From NCBI GenBank assembly GCA_030998015.1, contig JARWMV010000245.1, positions 1-64,000 of the forward strand: a stretch of DNA of 64,000 nucleotides, written 5' to 3'. Under the pieces are notes generated by a model. The model did no database searches. It saw only the letters and a list, made by a program, of their open reading frames with translations, and had not been told where the DNA came from. Shown piece by piece: positions 35,308 through 47,541 of the stretch. Origin of the DNA: Ceratorhiza oryzae-sativae. Taxonomy: Eukaryota; Basidiomycota; Agaricomycetes; Cantharellales; Ceratobasidiaceae. Numbering within the stretch: position 1 is the stretch's first letter; every line of letters begins with the position of its first letter. The position numbers and the translations under genes are program-made.

Positions 35308-35395
35308 TTTCCTTCAGGTCCTTACACATGCAGCAGTGCAAGACCCTATTCTTTTTCCAACTCTGACTCTGACTCTGAGCTACCTGATTTGGCCT

Positions 35396-36747
35396 CTACT
35401 GCCACTTTCCCTGACCCCTTTTCCTTTTTGACTTTGACCTCCACCTTGGTTTCCTTGGTGCTAGATGAGCATCAACCTGTGCAGCACTCCTTGGCACTAT
35501 GTCCTTTTTCCCACACTTGATGCACTCACCTGCAGCCTTGTGTTGATCCTTCTCTGCCTGATCAACATAGTTATCAAAGCTGGTTGATGCTGGGGCTTGT
35601 GTTGCTTTAGCAGCTGTGGTTGTATAGGTTGCACTTGGAGTTGTCTTGGCACAGGTATGGTCCAAATCATTCTTTCAATGCACATTATTGATGCAAATGG
35701 CTGCTGCAACAAGGTCATCAAGGTCATCTGGCTCCTTTGGAAGCATTGACAGTTGCTCCTTGACTTTCCAGTGGAGCCCATGCCTGAATTGCACTCTGTA
35801 TGTGCTATCATTCCATGTAAGCTTGGCCTTAAGCATTTGGAACTTGGTCCAGTAGTTGGCTGCTGTGCCTGTTTGTTCTAGAGCTGCAATTTTGTGTTCA
35901 GCTGCACACCCTGCATCTGGATTGCCAAAGGTGTTCAGGAATGCTTCTTTGAGTGTTTCCCATGATTCTAATGCAGCTGGCAGGTGTCAACACTGCTGTC
36001 TGGTAATAAGAGCCTCTAGTAGTGGCTGAGCCCAGTCAGTGGCTGCATCCTTTGTGTTCTGTAAGAGCCAGACCATTTCAACATTTGAATCAGCAAACTG
36101 GTCTTGCATAAAAGTTAGGCAGACTGCCATTTGTGTCCACCATTGCTTTGCTGCTTTACCCTGTGACTTCCTGTTGTAGGGATCAGGGATTGTAATTTTT
36201 GGGTTTTTGTAACCCTCTGGAGGTGCCATTGAGCTGTGGCATACAGGTGTGGGTTTGCATTTAGGCATTTCTGGTGTCTTTCCCTTTGGTCTACTAATGG
36301 CTGCTCCACCACTTGGGCCTACTGTTTGATTCCCTGAATTGAATTTGTTGTCATTGTCCTCCTTATTAATCAGCAACTGCAGCTTGTTGTCCATGCTCTG
36401 GATCATTGCTTGATCCTCCTTGCAGAGGGTTAGGAGCTTTTCAACAAGTGTTTTGAGCTCTTAGACTTGGCTGAGGATTTCTTTGAATGACATTTGCAGT
36501 GGTTGCAATGGGTTTGGGTTGAGGACTGAGGGTTTGTTGACTGGAGAGTGTGTTCTAGAGTGGGAGTGACTACAGGTGACAACAGGCATGTAAGACACTT
36601 GTAAAGCATCAAGCAAACTTCAGATTTACAACCAGTAAGGTGTTCTAATAAGGTGTGGTGAGGCACCAGAGTGTCTATATACAACAGGGCAAAGGAGATG
36701 GCCTTGCACACAATCTTGGCAGGGCATGATGAACCCAGCAGAGGCAA
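35396..36747 (-). pseudogene. Ty3/gypsy gag remnant
   Basis: Successive minus-strand frames give a Gag-like protein: an N-terminal region with KGKTPEMPKCKP, then AAKQWWTQMAVCLTFMQDQF and AATDWAQPLLEAL (capsid-like), and AALEQTGTAANYWTKFQMLK further on. It ends in a single CIKCGKK half of a zinc knuckle and a basic tail. At least two frame breaks or stops (near 35990 and 35680) disable it. The C-terminal zinc knuckle lacks the second Cys/His pair, consistent with decay. Confidence 0.75.
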
Positions 36748-36787
36748 GGGCTTGTCTTTGTAAGAGAGTGCTCAAGCACTTGGTCAA

Positions 36788-37333
36788 TGTTACAGGTCAG
36801 GGTACACTTGAATATCTAGTGCTTAAGCAAATGTAGATATGTTAGTATACAGTAATTGTACTCAATACTTCATAGACTAGAGTAAGAAGGCTCAAAGTAG
36901 TTGCAATGCAATCAAGTAACACTCAAGGTAGTCTTAATCTTTCACAGTGTAAACTGACTAATTTATAGGTATAAAGAGCAAGACTACTATGGTCAGGTTC
37001 CCTTAGATATCTTAAATGTAGTTCAGCCCTAGTTGCTTGGACTAACTGATACTAATCTTAATACTAAAATTAAGCAATAGGTTATTGGATAGATGGAGGG
37101 CTGCCTAATGTGTGTACTTCCTCAGCTACAGGTACTTAGATTTCCTCTACTAGCTGGTACTTAATGTCATGCTCAATCAGGCAATATTGTATCCTTATAT
37201 CTCTGTATATAAGATACAATGAATCAGACAGTATATAACTAATATGATACTTTATTCCTCAGTACTAGTTATATAATAAATCACACAGACAAGAGAAATA
37301 GAAAGAGAAAAGAAACTAATAACTGGTCTGGGT
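36788..37333 (-). repeat. LTR 2, first part
   Basis: Matches LTR 1 from its first base (tgttacaggtcaggg) to aactggtctgggt, with scattered differences. After that the LTR match is lost because another LTR sits here in inverse orientation. The tail of LTR 2 resumes at 39176. Confidence 0.8.
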
Positions 37334-37351
37334 GGTAAGTAAGAGTGGGGG

Positions 37352-39175
37352 TGTTATGGATTACTAACATTTTCTATTATTTTAGTCTGCTCTGTCATGA
37401 CCCTCTGGATGCTTCCTTGCAAAGCACTTAAGTAGTGGCTGCATTGACAGTTTGGTGTTAGGCAGTATGTATTGAGTGTTCTAGTTACAGTGTTTGCTAT
37501 GGTCTATGGTGGTTGACAAGATAAAGCAAGCTGAGGCATCCAGTCTTGCTTTATCCTTCTTATATACACCTGTGGCTGTGGTGGCTGTGGATGTATTATT
37601 TAAGCACAATCCGCAGTAGGTACAGGTTATATACAGTACTATGGGTTAGGTAATTGTTTATCTTAAGTTTGTGCAGCTCCAAATCTTATAGAGCCACACA
37701 AGGTCTGAGGGGTAAGCACTGAGGTCACATGATCCTGCCATAAGCACCAAGATCACATGACAACTCACTCCTTGCTCCAAGTAACAAGGGAGAGAAATGC
37801 TGGAGCGAGTTCAGGGTAACCACTGTAAGTGCTGGTTAAGCACTGAGATCATGTGACAACTTGCTCCTCACTCCAAGTAACAAGGGAGAGAAATGCTGGA
37901 GCAAGTTCAGGGTAACCACTGTAAGCACTGGTTAAGTGCTGAGGTCACATGACCTTGTTTATGGCTGAATTACTTGAATTTGTATGCACCTCAACTGTAC
38001 TATTTTGTGTTCCATTAAATAGTACAAATTTCCCACTCTCCAATGCATATTTTATTAAGTTTTTACAATAAGATCTCAGAAAGATACAGAGGTTGCAATA
38101 TTTCCTCTTATCAGGAGATATTGATTACAACATTGCACTGCTCATATCTCAGCAACTGCTTATACTATCAAAGCAATCTTATGCTCTATTGATAGCTAAT
38201 CTTTGGTGGTATCTGCTGTCCAAATATTGTTGTGATCCACCAGATCCTTGTGCTGGAATGGTCCAAAGATCATTAGAATCTTACTGGACCATCAATCAAG
38301 ATCTAATGACTCCAGTGAGTCAGGAGAGCCTTCCAAATTGATCCAGAAGCTTCTCTGACTCACTTTATGCCTCACTGAGATGTAGCCTTTGTTCATTACA
38401 TGTATATACTATGATAATATGATCTACAAGCCAATAGCAGGTCTCAGATGCATCAATGCCTTTGATCCACACCCTGTCTTTACTCTTATATCCTATACTG
38501 GGCTAGGGTGTACCCCAAGTATAGCAGTACCCTCTTTTGATGATTGCACTGGCATGCATGCATCTATTTGGCTCTGGAATGCCCTCCTCAGGGTATAAAA
38601 GGACCTCCTCTGAGGCCCTTCCAGACCACCTTCACTCCTCTACTCAACCCAGACCAGTTATTGGTTTCCTTTTTCTCTTTCTATTTTTCTATTGTCTGTG
38701 TGTGATTTCTTATATAACTAGTACTGAGGAATAAAGTACCATATTAGTTATATACTGTCTGAGTCTTTGTATCTTATATACAGAGATATATAAGGATACA
38801 ATATTGCCTGATTGAGCATGACATTAAGTACCTGTAGCTGAGGAAGTACACACATTAGGCAGCCCACCATCTATCCTATAAGCTATCACTTAAGTCTAGT
38901 ATTAAGATTAGTATCAGTTAGTCCAAGCGACTAGGGCTGAACTACATTTAAGATATCTAAGGGAACCTGACCATAGTAGTCTTGCTCTTTATACCTATAA
39001 ATTAGTCAGTTTACACTGTGAAAGATTAAGACTACCTTGAGTGTTACTTGATTGCATTGCAACTACTTTGAGCCTTCTTACTCTAGTCTAAGAAGTATTG
39101 AGTACAAAAAGTGTATACTAACATATCTACATTTGCTTAAGCACTAGATATTCAAGTATACCCTGACCTGTAACA
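37352..39175 (+). repeat. Inverted LTR copy nested in LTR 2, with a ~550-bp divergent insert
   Basis: Begins tgttatggattactaac and ends ccctgacctgtaaca, the reverse complement of LTR 1's two ends. From about 37965 to 39175 it matches LTR 1 in reverse over its length. A block at 37395-37960 is absent from LTR 1. It shows no CpG in the segment where LTR 1 has about 18. Confidence 0.8.
37752..37945. repeat. Two-copy 96-bp tandem repeat
   Basis: The unit around ctccaagtaacaagggagag recurs 96 bp later (37777 and 37873), with the following agttcagggtaaccactgta also shared. It lies inside the divergent block of the inverted LTR. Confidence 0.75.
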
Positions 39176-39240
39176 CAGAGGCATCAATTGAGGTTGGCAG
39201 AGCAGACTAAAATAAGAGAAAATGTTAGTAATCCATAACA
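39176..39240 (-). repeat. LTR 2, terminal part
   Basis: cagaggcatcaattgaggtt through atccataaca matches the end of LTR 1 (33964-34027). The middle of LTR 2, about 630 bp, is missing and replaced by the inverted LTR. Confidence 0.75.
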
Positions 39241-41634
39241 ACATTGATACCTATGCTCAGACCTTGATTTGGGCCAAGGCCATTCCAGTCCCAAGGTAAT
39301 TCAGCCTGGCCATAGTTCTGTCCACAACACAGACTACTGTGTAGTGTTAGAAGTGCAACATACACAACCAAAGCAAATTTGGATATTCCTGTAGAAAATA
39401 CATTCACAAACAGATGAGCTGAATCCTGTTCTTAGTGATGTTGCTCATCTACAACCAGTTGGATGTACTTAATAAACATAAGTTGGAATTTTACCTACAA
39501 CTGCTTTTACTTCCTTGGAGCTAGGGCATTTCTTGGGATCAAACTCCCAACACAATTTGAGGAGACTCAATCAGGCATCTCCATGCTCCAAGTTTGTTGG
39601 TATACATGTCTTGGGATGCTTGGGAATATTCTTTTCAAATATGACAGTGAACATAACCACATATTCACTTTGTCCTGCCCATGGGATTTTACCAATAATT
39701 GTCTCCCACAGAAAATATGAATCTGGGCAATTCCTAGTCATAACAGACTGATCATACTAATATAGTCTATCATATACCACACTTTTAGCATATGCTTAGA
39801 AACACCTTGAACATGCTTACCATCCCAAGTGCATATATATCCACTGCAAAACTACATTTGGATCCCTTGAACTGCTCAGGAGCCTAATGGTATGAAAAAG
39901 CATAGTTTTAGGCCAATTCTTGGTGTGCAGCTAACAGGTGCTTACTGCCCAATGTGACAAAATAGTCTCCCTAGTTGATGTTCTTGAGAACTGAAGAGTA
40001 TAGTGCTGGAGGACAGTGCTGCCAAAGTCTGCTAACCAAGGGACACCACCCAGAGATACCAGTACATTAATCTAAAGATTGTTAAGTATTCTTCCATTGC
40101 AAATAAACCTGCCAATTCCTATGCCTTTCATGTCTCCATGAATCTAAGCAGTGGTATGAGTATAATGCACCCTATGTATGAGGATGTGCTAACCACACTC
40201 AACTGATGGAGGTAAAATAGACCTTCTGTTATTCCAACACTCTACTATAGCTTTAGCCATGCACAAGAAATGACAAATAAAATCTGGATGGATAAACCTC
40301 ACCATGATATAGCAATCTGTTTCTGGATACTGTGTCAAGTACTGAGGTAGATTTCTGTTGACCTCCTATTTTGTGAACATCCCTATTTGACCCTGAAACA
40401 TGAATATTCCAAGTAACAGCTCCACATTGGGATGTCTGCACTTAGACCATGTGTATATCTCAAGTGTGGTGTGCTACTTGGTATCAAAATTAACAAGCAG
40501 AAACAGTCAATAATTATTCATACTTGCCTTGAGAGACTTGGAGTCTTGTTCACTCACACTATTGTACAATTGCACAGTTTTGATTGCAACTGTGGTGCCC
40601 TCCTTGAGGTTGCATTGAAAAATATCACCAAACCCACCAGATGAAACAGGATGATTGCTGCAAGTTGCCAAATCTAGCTGGTTGGTCATATTTTCACAAC
40701 CTTGAGCACCTAAAATCCTAATAATGTCTTCCAGGGCCTGGTACATAAGACTCAAATGAGCTCATAGAGTGATAGCAAAGAGCAGAAACACCATACTGTT
40801 GAGCTGCTAACCTCATCTTCTGGACTAGGTAACAAATCAAGGTGTGCACCAAGTTCACACACCTGTGTACCATGAATACCTGTATCCCAGACTTTGATGT
40901 TCTTATCAAGAGACCCAGAGATGAGACATGAACCATCATGGGTACATGCAATTGTTTCAACTGGTGCCTGGTGTCCATGTAGCTGGCTGATGCACATAGC
41001 ACCAGTCTCCATATCCCATATCCAAAGGATCTTGTCCAAGGATCTGGAAGCAATGTATCAGCAGTTGGACAAGAATGCCACTGCTAGGATACTCACAGTA
41101 TGGCCAACAAGAGGGGCTCCCACAGGCTTGCCATTTGTTGAATCCCAAATGCAGATCATATGGTTGCTGGACATTGATGCAATGCAGCAAGAGTTGGGTG
41201 AAAACACTACACTGTAAATCTTTCCTGTATGACCAGTGCATTCAAATATCATGGAGCTGGTCTGTTGATTGTATACTTTAATACTTGAATCTAAGCATGC
41301 CCCAACTATTTTTTGCCCATCAGGTGAGATGGATAGCAACCAAACTTGGCTCCCCAGATGGATCAGCTTGCCTATTTGCTCTCCAATATGTGCATCCCAC
41401 TGACAGATAGTTTCTGTGATATATGTGGAGAATATGTAGGAAACTACCAACTTAAGTAGTCAAGCATCATCACACAACCTTGTAGCAATATTCCTATATT
41501 TTTCCCTATTTTCTGACTATGCATATACCCACTCAAAACAGTTGGATTACAGTCTTGCTTGTACTCGTTCCCACCGCAGCAAGCCGCAGAACGCAGCTGT
41601 GGAGTCCACGAAGTCTGCAGCATACACAGTCCAA

Positions 41635-41775
41635 GCGTAGCCTGCAGTTACTGCAATGCGCAGCCCACAGCAACTGTGCAGCAGTCCATAGTCACTGTGC
41701 ACACAGTCCACAGTAACTGTGCAGCAGTCTGCAGCAACTGTGCAGCAGTCCATAGTCACTGTGCAGCAGCATGTA
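41635..41775. repeat. Minisatellite of actgtgcagcagtc-type units
   Basis: Units of about 20-24 bp built on aactgtgcagcagtc and catagtcactgtgcagcag repeat at least five times, with variation. Confidence 0.65.
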
Positions 41776-42943
41776 GACCCAGTATTTGTTGTCTTCAAAA
41801 TGTATATAAGGAGGGCCTCCTAGGCTGTTGAATATCACCTTCCCTCTCTTTCCCTCTTTCTCTTATATGCTTTGCCTAAGCAAGCCAGAGACATCATTGA
41901 GCACTGCTCTGACTATGTTGAGCTCAGCTCCATCATTAGCCCATGCAGTTAGCTACTCCACACATACTCCCATAGCAACTGACATGTGCAAGTTTGTCAG
42001 TCTGCATCACTAGGCCCAGTGTCATGAGCCATGATCAAAGGTCTTGTGGCTAACCATCATTTTCCTCTTCCTTTGTTTTCCACTTTTGTCTTGTGGCTTG
42101 ACCACCTCCACTTCATGAGTAAGCACCTCCACTTGCTTACTGATCCTTGTCCTATTATTAGTCACTTGCTTACTGATCACTGCCATTCACCTTACTCATG
42201 CTACTATTATTAGTACTGGCTGACTGATGGACATACTATTATTAGTAACTGGCTGACTGATCACTGCCATTCTTTCTTACTCATCCTGCATGTATGCTTA
42301 GTCACTCCCTTGGTTAGAATAGTATAAAAGCAAGGAGAGCAAGCCAGTCTACCCCAGCTTGCTCTACCTTGTCAATTCCCCTCTAAAGCATCCAGTGTGA
42401 AGAACAGTCCCTAGCTGACTTATTAGCTTAAGTAACAGCTAGAAGGGTCTTGAGTCAAGACCATGTTGCAAGCCCCAACACCAAGCATCTGACTTAGCTG
42501 CTGTCCACAGTTGCTTATTCAGTGATGGGTGTCCATCAGCCACAAGCACATAAGTGCATATGGTGTCAAGCCACAAGATGGTAGACACACACAAGGCATC
42601 AAGCCCAGATGAGCCACACATCAGCAATAATCCAGACATAGTCCAGACCCATCAGAGGCATTAGCCACTTGTAAAGCAAGTCCAACAACTGCTTTCAGAG
42701 GTTGTGACACCCAGTAAGTCCCAACATAGACCAGGTAGCCTGGCCATAGCATGCAAGATCCACAAGACCAATATGTAAGGGAGGCAAGCACTTCAGAGAT
42801 ACTCCTGCACTGTACAACTCATAGGACTATACAACAGACATACACCAGTAGACATCTCATATAAGGAAACCATCTGCAATCACAATAGTGGAACCAGGAA
42901 CAGAACTTGCACCTGTTGTACCTTTAATTAGGCTCACAACAGC

Positions 42944-42992
42944 TACTTGTTACATATACTTGTTACATATACTTGTTACATATACTTGTTAC
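42944..42992. repeat. 13-bp tandem repeat, 3.7 copies
   Basis: acttgttacatat repeats without error, ending in acttgttac. Confidence 0.85.
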
Positions 42993-43769
42993 TCACAGCC
43001 ACCAACTACACAGTAGTCCTTGCTATTAATTACATCCTACACAACCAATACAAACACATATATTTAACAGTTTCATCTGAAGCTCCTGAGGCAATTGAAT
43101 GGCTGTCACAGGAGAAAGCTAAGCAATAAACCTGACCAATATGACCACCAACAACCACAATTAATTGCTTGCTGCTTTTTGAATCCCAGAGGTGAATGGT
43201 GGAATCAACTGAGCCTGAAGCAATTACCTGTCTATTTGGTGAGAATGCTATGGCTTCAATATCTTCAGTGTGTCCCTCCAGAGGGCTAAGAGCCATTAAC
43301 AAAGTGTGAACATCCCATAGCATAACCATGTTGCCACAACCCACTCTGAGAAGCTCACTGTTTGGTGAGATTGCAATCAAAAAGACAAAATTGCCAGTGT
43401 TCCAGCTATGTAACAAAGAAGTCATGGTCTCAGTGGAAAACTAAATGCTGCTGAATAGGGGGTCTCAGGTGAGGTTCTCATGCTGTTTCATCATGCACAT
43501 GACAAACATACCAAAATCTTTGAGGGTTGGCATTGATAACAATCGCTGATGGGCCAGTTTTGAAACACCCAAGTCAATTTTTGCAAGGGAGAAAATTTGT
43601 CAGGCAGCTGCCAGTAGCTTAAATCAACCGGGAGGAGCAGATTGTTGTGAGCCACAAGGCCCAGCCTTACCCCTAACTTGTGGTCATTAAGCAAGGGCTC
43701 TGTGGCCTAATTTAGTGTCGCATATATGCCACTTTCTTCATTTGTCTCCTATTTAGTTAGTTACAAACC

Positions 43770-43945
43770 AATGTATTGGATTCCTATGTATTTTTGATGT
43801 ACAGGACATGAATATATACCAAAGGGGTTCGATCCTACTCTGTAGGTCCAAATACCTTTGCATCCCCCTCTATCACCTCTTGTGTGACTGTACGGCCTCC
43901 CCGGCGGGTCGTAGCACAGATGACAGAGCTGTCATGAGACAACTA
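43770..43945. repeat. Hairpin-bearing repeat, copy 1 (mitochondrial-like GC cluster)
   Basis: Aligns with 44060-44225 over about 150 bp, including ccaaagggg, a small hairpin cctac-tct-gtagg (43834-43846), aaataccttt(g/c)gcatcccc and a later cgggtcgtagca motif. The hairpin stem differs from copy 2 by compensating changes. The CpG content rises again here. Confidence 0.6.
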
Positions 43946-44059
43946 TAATGGCCTTACCCCGGACAAATAGTCACATGCATATGGTCTGGTTCTGTATCAG
44001 GTAGTTTCAAGGCTTTGCATTGTGTTTCTTTCTTTTGCTATTTCCCACTTTGTATGGTC

Positions 44060-44225
44060 TCGCTTATGTATCATGCTTTGATTGTATGCTAGAGTTGAAT
44101 ACATATAGCCAAGGGTTTCGTGCCTGCTCCGCAGGTCGAAATACCTTCGCATCCCCCTTAATACGTCTGTCGGTTTTAGTACGAGCCCTCCTACGGGTCG
44201 TAGCAAGAGCCGCAGCAGGGAAGTG
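44060..44225. repeat. Hairpin-bearing repeat, copy 2
   Basis: Counterpart of copy 1, with stem cctgc-tcc-gcagg (44123-44135), then gtcgaaataccttcgcatcc and cctcctacgggtcgtagcaa. The look (short GC-rich hairpins in AT-rich context) is like dispersed repeats I recall from Rhizoctonia mitochondrial DNA. A nuclear insert of mitochondrial DNA is possible, though the resemblance is from memory. Confidence 0.55.
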
Positions 44226-44755
44226 TTAGGTCACCTATTCCACAAAATGAGCGCCGATCGCTACCCTTCTTTGAGTCATGTGAGACGTTTTCTGATCCAA
44301 CCAACCAGGTTAACGATCTTCAGGTACCAAGGTCATTTCAACCACCCATGTTAGATCAACGCTGCCTAATGTGCGCCTTTTTGCGATGGTCGGGCATTTG
44401 TCCATCCCGAAAGGTAGGTAGTTTATATATATATTATGTATTTGGAGTCTTGTGGAGTCCAGGCTTTACGGTGAGACTATACTGAACGACACAAGCTGAG
44501 GCTGCGGAGCGAGTGACTATGCTAAATCTGACTAATGGATCTCCGCATTGGATGACACCAGGAGTGAAGCACCACCCGGGACGTCTTGTATGCGCTAACA
44601 TGCTGCCGTTATTTGCTAATTCTTTGCATATAATTGCATTTCGATATTCATACTGAGTCTCAGGATGATAACGGTTCCTTGGTACAAATTCATATCACTC
44701 CTTAGCTATGGGTATACCATATAATCTATTTATCCATTCAGTTGGATTGATACCT

Positions 44756-47541
44756 CTAATCGTTTTTCAGTTCATCCAGTAACTCCTTCAGCTTGCCCCA
44801 CTCGGGCTCGTCCCCAAAACTAACCCTTGTCCTCCCCATGAATGTCCGAACCAGGCTCTTCGCTTGGAATGGCCACGTCCCTCCCTTCTTCCCCTCGATC
44901 TCTTCTTCCTGTGCTCTCGGACCTAGATTCCTCAACACGTCCACGACCTCCTCAATTTCGACAACGCCTTCCCTGAATCTATCAAGCTCGCTTTCTACAC
45001 GTGTATCTGACCCAACTCCGGACCGGTATGCGTCCATATGTGCATTCAGCGCCTCTGTCCAAGTCACCCGGAGGTGTGTGGCAGCCTTGGAGCCCGCACG
45101 CCATGTAAGAAGGCGAGCCCAAGCTCGATATATGCGCGAAGAGTTGGATATGCGAGGTAAAATCACGCGCGAAAAAATATCGTACACGCCTGGGAAAAGC
45201 CCATGGCCCTCATCCGCGCTTCGTACGCGTTGCTGATTCGCGTTGGGCTCATCTTCATCTGGGGGTGCTCGCGTAACCGCATCGACCAGTTTCTCGAGAA
45301 CCTCGATATCCACGCTTGCAGAACCTTCCTTCTCCGCGCGAAGTTCCACCAGTCGGCCGAGTGCGCGACATGCTTCTGATAGTTCTCCAGTATCAACAGC
45401 CACGATAACATAGTTTTGCCACATGCGCCAGTTTTCGTACGAATATTTGAGCCCTTGTTTGAGAGCACGAAAGGCGAGCATCTTGTTTGTGAACTTGAGA
45501 TCTGAGGCTGTTATCGGAGCTATTGCCGAGTCCTATTGTACGATAGAGATTTAGCGTAGGCACACCTCAAAATGAAACATCCACACACCTCCTTCTGAAC
45601 TTCTGCCGTCAAATCTGGGCCACCAGCCAACCCTTTCTCATCCATGCGCATATAGACGCTCGCAATATTGTTCCAACTCTCCCCATCTTCCTCATCGATG
45701 CTAACGCATCGTGCAAATGCATCTCGTGCTTCAATCCAATTCTCCTCGCGCACGCATGCGCAGCCCAATAGGAACCAGGAACGCAAATTCAGAGGCTGCA
45801 TCGCCGTCGCCTTTTGCAAGTGGGGTATACAAGAAGCAAATTCTCCGCGCGCAAAGAGGTATCCGCCCAGCGCGCGAGCGGCTCGCGCACTCGTCCCTCC
45901 CGAAACTTCCCATGCGTGGTTATAGTGCTCGCGTGCTTTGGCCGGCTCGAGGTCTCCCAATAGGCACCATAGTTTAGACTCGCGTGCCGTATCCATCCTT
46001 TGACCTTGACCTCGACCGCGAGCGATAACAACTTCGGCCTCGGCCTTGCGACCTGCCAACAGATCTCTGACGATTTCAAGCGCGCGATCTCGCTGCTCGA
46101 TCGATTGGTAACACCGTACCACCTCTTCCCACATTTCGAGCCGTTCGAAAATCTCCAGAGCAGACTTAACGACGCCAATGCTGAGATACCGATGTGCCAA
46201 CTCGTTCTCCATAGCCCATTTGCTGGGTAGAAGAATCGAATGAACGAACAAAAGCCGCTCTGACAGCGAACTGTCGGCCGTAGGCATCTGATCTACGAGT
46301 GCCTGGAGTTGCAGCGTCGACCGTTCGACCGTTCGGGTTCTAGTGGACTCGAGTCGGGCTCGCAGGAGAAGTGCCATTGTATGCACCGACCAGTTTCGTG
46401 GATGGGCGATCACCCGGGTGACGTACGGCATCATTTGTTCTGATGTCAAGCCGTGCGCAGGAGAGGTGTTCCGCACGTTCAAGCACATCCCGAGAAATAT
46501 GCACTGGTCGATCGGTCGGAGCGCAGGCTGCTTGGATGGGTCCACATCCTTCAAATCGCCTTGGCCCAGTTCGCCAGCTTTGTATTCGGTTTGCTCCAGC
46601 AAGGTATCGTCATTCAAGGCCATCGTTTCCGGTACGTTCTCCCGGTCACCGCGTTCCTTCGAGCCCTCCTCTTCCTGGCTCTTGGCAAGGAGTACCAACT
46701 GTGTCAAGTCCCTCGTCTGGAACTTGGTCCTCTTTCCCAAAGCGCCCGTTACTTCGTATCGCAAACCCGTCTTTTGCGCAGCTTTAACAAAGAGATCCTT
46801 CGCGAGCCGATCATGCGAGAACACATGACGAAGTAGGCCCTGTTCAATCGCCAATCGACCTGCTAATTCACCCTCGACAGCCTGCTCGAGCGGGTCAAGG
46901 CTCATCCAGAAATGATCAGGCACAGGTACGGGCTCGTCCAACACCCGTTGGTGGACCAAATACGTGCGCAGGTTCCACCAGGGACCTGAGACCAGTCCCT
47001 CATCCTCGTCGAACCCTCGAGTGAGAACAATCTGAGCGAGTCTGAGCAAGACTGGGTGCTGGGAAAGGTGGTATGCTGGTTCACCGCCGTATGCGAGCTC
47101 GCTCACGGACTGAGTGTTCAGGATCTCGGTTGTCAGTGGCTGGGTTGGAGGTGTGGGCAGATTCAGGATATTCAGAGGGTCGAGGTCTAGATCGGGTCCG
47201 GTCCAGTTGAACTGAATAAACGAATGCAGGCAGGCGACAGCGACTGCAAGGCGAGCAAGGTCAGCATCAACGCCATTGACGTCGGTTTTGAACCCAAAGT
47301 AAGACTCTAGTCGACCGTTAAAGGTGCCCTTTTGATTAAATATCTGACTCGAATGCCCGAGCGTCAGGATTTGCTTGGCAAGCTGCGATGAAAGCGCCTC
47401 TTTGAACTCGCCCTCGACCACCAGTTTAACCAATTTGACCACAGGGAGAACATCCAAGTCAAGTGAATCTAGAGTGCTGCGCCATTTTCCCTCGATCAAT
47501 GACCACTCGATGTCACGAAGCAGAGGGCGATAGTCAGACAT
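44756..47541 (-). CDS. TPR protein of the TTC27/Emw1 family
   Basis: A tetratricopeptide-repeat protein. The yeast member Emw1 is essential and linked to cell-wall integrity; the human one is TTC27. Exon 1 (47541-45589) opens MSDYRPLLRDIEWSLIEGKW and holds a helical N-terminal domain, then TPR-type repeats such as KSALEIFERLEMWEEVVRCY, REHYNHAWEVSGGTSARAAR, SCIPHLQKATAMQPLNLRSW and GCACVREENWIEARDAFARC. A 56-nt intron (45533-45588) leads to exon 2 (45532-44756), which starts DSAIAPITASDLKFTNK and carries the strongly conserved MLAFRALKQGLKYSYENWRM. The total is about 910 residues, near the family length. The frame is intact throughout. Confidence 0.9.

Larger units (their letters stand above)
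32752..39240 (-). mobile_element. Ty3/gypsy LTR retrotransposon, deleted and invaded
   Basis: Two LTRs in the same orientation (32752-34027 and 36788-39240, the latter interrupted) flank minus-strand gag and pol remnants. The LTRs begin TGTTACAGG and end CCATAACA, with the terminal TGTTA/TAACA symmetry usual for the class. No 5-bp duplication is present (tagga on the left, acatt on the right), which suggests a rearranged or recombinant copy. The coding part spans only about 2.7 kb because most of reverse transcriptase, RNase H and the start of integrase are gone. Confidence 0.85.
41450..43060. other. Block separating the two WD40 segments; possible insertion
   Basis: This ~1.6 kb carries no WD40 coding sequence and includes minisatellite arrays. 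The WD40 text on its two sides (ending ASGASDETVK and starting ETICQWDAHIG) could join into one repeat, which points to an insertion or replacement. The ends are not sharply defined. Confidence 0.4.
39480..43425 (-). pseudogene. WD40-repeat plus protein kinase fusion, decayed
   Basis: From the right, WD40 repeats can be read: EGHTEDIEAIAFSPN...IASGSVDSTIHLWD and GHIGQVYCLAFS (43.03-43.4 kb), then after a 1.6-kb gap QWDAHIGEQIG, GHTGKIYSVVFSPN and HGHQAPVETIACTHD...ISGSLDKNIKVWD (40.85-41.4 kb). A kinase follows: SSGGFGDIFQCNLKEG (glycine loop) and VAIKTVQ (Lys), IHGDMKG (catalytic loop, about 40.13 kb), APEQFKGSKC and VDIYALGM (about 39.85 kb), and CWEFDPKKCPS (about 39.55 kb). The frame changes several times, with stops between. 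The final motif is normally KKRPS, another R-to-C change at a former CpG. WD40 and kinase are a known fusion type in fungal incompatibility-like families. Confidence 0.65.

Noticed and set aside
43826..43835. ggttcgatcc resembling a tRNA B-box
   Set aside because: The flanking bases do not form a T-stem (aaggg against ctact) and no A-box, anticodon arm or acceptor stem can be placed.
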